DNA of 64,000 nucleotides from Bradyrhizobium sp. LHD-71 (GTDB lineage Bacteria > Pseudomonadota > Alphaproteobacteria > Rhizobiales > Xanthobacteraceae). The notes beneath the pieces are model-generated. The model saw only the letters and a program-made list of their open reading frames with translations, made no database searches and had not been told where the DNA came from. The DNA lies in NCBI RefSeq assembly GCF_031157255.1, contig NZ_JAVIFX010000005.1, positions 124,001 to 188,000 of the forward strand, given 5' to 3'. Position numbers and translations under genes: made by a program. Within the stretch, counting starts at the first letter, position 1; every line of letters begins with the position of its first letter. Of the stretch, positions 61,551-64,000 are shown piece by piece.

Positions 61551-62207
61551 GCGCACTCAATTCATCGCGGACGCTTGCCTCACCGGCCGCCTTTCGTCAG
61601 CTCACGAGGGCCCCGCCTCGCCGTGGGGCCATTTGGCGTATCTTCAATCGTGCGCGGCATCCGGAGAGCGGTGCCTTCCTTCCCATCTCGTCCAACCGCG
61701 TGGTCGGGACGCGCCGCGCGGGATTACCGAGTCCCGAGATGTCCGCCAGTTCCTGACCGGGTGTCTTCCTTGAGCGGCGAAAGCGTGACGCGTCGTGAAT
61801 TGCGCTCGTCTGGCATCGCCGTCGCGGGGGCGAGGCCACGAACGAGCCTTCGGCGCCGCTGGCGAATCTCTTTGTCGCCGTGCCCTGTCTCATCGTGCGC
61901 TGCAGCGTGCCTGTCGCCAGATCATATTCCCTCGGCCAACCTGGCGCGCCCAATGCGTCCTCGATTTGGCGTGTCTAACCGAAGGCCGTCGTCGCTTGCG
62001 CTCCGCCTCGATTCCAAGACCGCAACGGTCGTTCTCGGCTTTCTTCCCCTGGCCGCTGCGCGTCAATTCCTCGCGAGACAAGAAAGCCGCGCGCTGGCCG
62101 CCCTCTACTGCGTGCCGGCCCTCCGGGTGCGGTCCAATCGCCTTCGGTCAACGACTGCCATCGAGGCCGCGGTGGTCGCGGCCCGAGAACCGAAAGAGGA
62201 TACGAAC
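61551..62207. other. Intergenic, no supported gene
   Basis: Overlapping GC-rich frames on the plus strand (61547-61756 and 61575 onwards) lack motifs; the latter only becomes real at the DUF736 start codon. A short GC-rich hairpin occurs near 61608-61632 (GGCCCC/GGGGCC arms), probably a terminator for ardC without a T-run. Confidence 0.4.
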
Positions 62208-62522
62208 ATGGCTACCATCGGCAACTTCAGCGTGAACGGCAATGGCTTCGTGGGCACCGTCAAGACTCTCGCTCTCGGCACCGTGAAGGCCAAGATCGTC
62301 GCGGCCGACCGCACTTCGGACAAGGCTCCTGACTACCGCATCTTCGCGGGCACAATTGAGTTCGGCGCCGCGTGGAAGAAAAAGTCCCAGGAGCAGAACC
62401 GCGACTATCTCTCGGTCAAACTCGACGACCCGAGCTTTCCGGCTCCGATCTACGCCACGCTGGTCGAGGTGGAAGGCGAGGAAGGCCACTCGCTCATCTG
62501 GTCGCGCCCGAGCCGCGACTGA
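62208..62522 (+). CDS. DUF736-family protein
   Basis: The 104-residue protein has [45 protein letters not shown] then [35 protein letters not shown], diagnostic of DUF736. The family occurs on rhizobial plasmids and integrative elements near conjugation genes; its function is unknown. AAAGAGGA lies six nt before the ATG at 62208. It is followed by a strong GC-rich hairpin. Confidence 0.9.
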   Translation: MATIGNFSVNGNGFVGTVKTLALGTVKAKIVAADRTSDKAPDYRIFAGTIEFGAAWKKKSQEQNRDYLSVKLDDPSFPAPIYATLVEVEGEEGHSLIWSRPSRD

Positions 62523-62534
62523 GGCTCGGTGCAA

Positions 62535-62560
62535 AAGGCCCCGCCTCGCGGCGGGGCCTT
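62535..62560 (+). terminator. GC-rich hairpin after DUF736 gene
   Basis: A perfect 11-bp stem AAGGCCCCGCC/GGCGGGGCCTT (62535-62545 and 62550-62560) with a TCGC loop, 13 nt after the stop. Only two T residues close the stem and no longer T-run follows, so it may act as an mRNA-stabilising or weak termination signal. Confidence 0.65.
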
Positions 62561-62587
62561 CCAGCGTTCGCGGAAAGGGGAATGATC

Positions 62588-62856
62588 ATGTGCAAGGTGC
62601 TGAATGCCCGGAAGGTCGGTAAACGCTCGGATGGATCGCGGGTCTACATCGGTCGGCCCACCAAGTGGGGCAATCCGTTCGTGATCGGGCGTGACGGCGC
62701 GCGCGCCGAGGTCATCCGAGGTATCGCGCCTGGATCGCCCCACAGCCTGCGCTGATGGGCACGCTCGACGAACTGCGCGGACGCGACCTCGTCTGCTGGT
62801 GCGCGCCGCTCGCTTGCCACGGCGACGTGCTCCTCGGTCTCGCGAACCGACGGTGA
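62588..62856 (+). pseudogene. DUF4326-family gene with single-base frameshift
   Basis: From the ATG at 62588 (AAAGGGG about seven nt before) the frame reads [43 protein letters not shown], the DUF4326 N-terminal half, and then leaves similarity and stops at 62755. The other frame continues [44 protein letters not shown] to 62856, the C-terminal half with the WCAPxxCHGD motif. One missing base near 62720 restores EVIRxYRAWIA. Either the gene was inactivated recently or the consensus has an error. Confidence 0.8.
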
Positions 62857-62972
62857 TCAGTCGCCTGTCCGATCTAATCTCGCAAGACGGTCAGGCATGT
62901 CGAGCAGCTTCATCGCTGGCGCGGCGATCGTCCGACGTGTCCGGCGGGTTCCGCGGCGTACCGCACTGAGCG

Positions 62973-64000
62973 CTACAGAATTCCCCACGCCCGATACCGT
63001 CCTCTGCCGGTCGCTTCGCGCAGTCCGAGCTCCGCGACCAGGTTCTGGGCGGCGCGTGGCGTGATGCCGAGTTCTGCGCCGATCATGCCGGCGGAGGCGA
63101 TCGGCCGGGTCAGCACGTAGTCGAGCAGGGCTGGCAGTTTTGAGCTGGCGCGGCGGCCGGCGAGTTTTCGGGCGAGCAGTGTGCGGGCCATGAGCCAGCG
63201 ATCATGATGCTTGAGCCCCGCCGCCGCCGCGGCGGTGATCGCCTCGAGTTGGACGGCGAGCCGTGTCGCGGCATCGCCCGGCCGCCGCCGTTTGCGCGGG
63301 ATGGTTTTGAGGCCCTCGTGGAGACAGGGCAGATGCCAACGGGCCTTGCCGCGGGCGCGCAACACGCTTGCTGCGAGCAGCCGGCCGAGCCAGGGCGTAT
63401 GTTGCAGCGGTTCAATCGCGATCCACGCATCGGCCGCGATCGCTGCCGCGAGCGTCGGTGCCAATACGCGAACCTGGTCGACGACGGATCTCCAGTCGGC
63501 GAGACGTTCGTCCTCGTCCCAGTCGAGGTCGTAGACCAGCGGATCCGGCTCGGGGCGGTGCCTGGGGCGCCTAGTCTCGCCGGTGAGCGCGCGGTCGGTC
63601 TTGGCGATGGCGGCATCGACGGCAGCGAAGGCGGCCGCTAGCCGGTCGTCGGTCTCTGTGATGCCACGCGACTCGTCCACGTTCGCGTGGCCCACGCCCG
63701 CGTCGGCATCCTCCGCCAGGTCGACGCTTGCCGCTTCCTTCCGGTTGCCCCTTCCCTCCTCCCCACCGCGGCCGCGCAAGGTTTTGAGGCCGGCCGCCGA
63801 CAGCGCCCACGCCGGCTTGGCGGCGGCGATGCGACGCCGCGTCCGCAGCACCGCGTGGGCGCGGGTCAGCTCATGGGTGGGGCTGCGGACATCCATGCCG
63901 GCGTCGTGGAGCACCAGATCTTCCAGGTGGACGAGCTCGCCCGCGAGCCACAGACTGGCGCAGGCATCTATATAATGTGTGCGAGCGACAAAGCCGTCAC
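62973..64000 (-). CDS. RHE_PE00001-family DNA-binding protein, 5' end off window
   Basis: The frame is open through the right edge: upstream of the first ATG in the window (63914) it continues to 64000 with VARTHYIDACASLWLAGELVHLEDLVLHD, so the start lies outside. Recognisable family parts are MDVRSPTHELTRAHAVLRTRRRIA, WALSAAGLKTLRGRGG, YDLDWDEDERLADW, LQHTPWLGRLLAASVLR, GLKTIPRKRRR and a C-terminal winged-helix-like SAGMIGAELGITPRAAQNLVAELGLREATGRGRYRAWGIL. The family is common on rhizobial plasmids and islands and carries DUF1612 plus a helix-turn-helix; its function is unknown. Confidence 0.88.
   Translation of the reverse strand, partial: DGFVARTHYIDACASLWLAGELVHLEDLVLHDAGMDVRSPTHELTRAHAVLRTRRRIAAAKPAWALSAAGLKTLRGRGGEEGRGNRKEAASVDLAEDADAGVGHANVDESRGITETDDRLAAAFAAVDAAIAKTDRALTGETRRPRHRPEPDPLVYDLDWDEDERLADWRSVVDQVRVLAPTLAAAIAADAWIAIEPLQHTPWLGRLLAASVLRARGKARWHLPCLHEGLKTIPRKRRRPGDAATRLAVQLEAITAAAAAGLKHHDRWLMARTLLARKLAGRRASSKLPALLDYVLTRPIASAGMIGAELGITPRAAQNLVAELGLREATGRGRYRAWGIL

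Noticed and set aside
60423-61556. 377-codon minus-strand open frame opposite ardC
   Set aside because: Antisense to the ArdC-like gene with its HExxH motif; no motifs of its own.
1-64000. CRISPR array or cas genes
   Set aside because: No regularly spaced direct repeats and no Cas-like motifs were seen on either strand.

Overview
The window reads as a GC-rich alphaproteobacterial chromosome or large replicon. The closest feel is Bradyrhizobium/Rhodopseudomonas-like Hyphomicrobiales: many branched-chain-amino-acid-type ABC transporters, a single-chain long-chain acyl-CoA carboxylase, an RHE_PE00001-family protein, a WGR protein and a GCG-motif secreted peptide. That placement is inferred from gene content only. 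About 52 kb of it is a catabolic region built from three parallel modules that each combine uptake, CoA activation and biotin-dependent carboxylation of an organic acid; the rest is accessory or decayed DNA.

Module 1 (about 1.0-14.6 kb, nearly all minus strand): a peptide-type (Opp/Dpp) ABC transporter (binding protein, two permeases, two ATPases), a tandem-domain family III CoA-transferase and an all-in-one BC-BCCP-CT acyl-CoA carboxylase. A divergent GntR/FCD regulator sits beside a palindromic operator, and next to it lies a second, frameshifted binding-protein gene. A RES/Xre toxin-antitoxin pair separates this module from the next.

Module 2 (16.4-31.3 kb, minus strand): one apparent operon running TetR, acyl-CoA dehydrogenase, LivG, long-chain acyl-CoA ligase, LivH, LivM, binding protein, LivF, PaaK-like ligase, carboxyltransferase, BC-BCCP, MaoC hydratase, HpcH/CitE-type lyase. 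Most neighbours overlap by 1-4 nt or are separated by a few bases.

A decayed island (31.3-35.3 kb) follows. It holds a racemase remnant, an IS66 remnant, an intact HipB/HipA pair with palindromic operators, and AlpA and Fic pseudogenes.

Module 3 (35.3-53.3 kb): TetR, then separate BC, BCCP and CT genes, then LivG-ligase-LivH-LivM-binding protein-LivF in exactly the order seen in module 2. A divergent isovaleryl-type acyl-CoA dehydrogenase and a convergent set (enoyl-CoA hydratase, AtuA-like DUF1446 protein, CaiC-like ligase, MaoC hydratase, SDR) complete it. Its content resembles the Atu acyclic-terpenoid/isoprenoid-acid pathway. The three modules thus carry carboxylases of three different architectures.

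The last 11 kb is accessory DNA: VOC and ArsR pseudogenes, small secreted proteins, a Tat-exported serine hydrolase of the beta-lactamase fold, a WGR protein, and a plasmid/ICE-type set (conserved hypothetical, ArdC-like antirestriction protein, DUF736, broken DUF4326, and an RHE_PE00001-family gene running off the right edge). The left edge is a truncated IS110 transposase. No rRNA, tRNA or CRISPR array was recognised.
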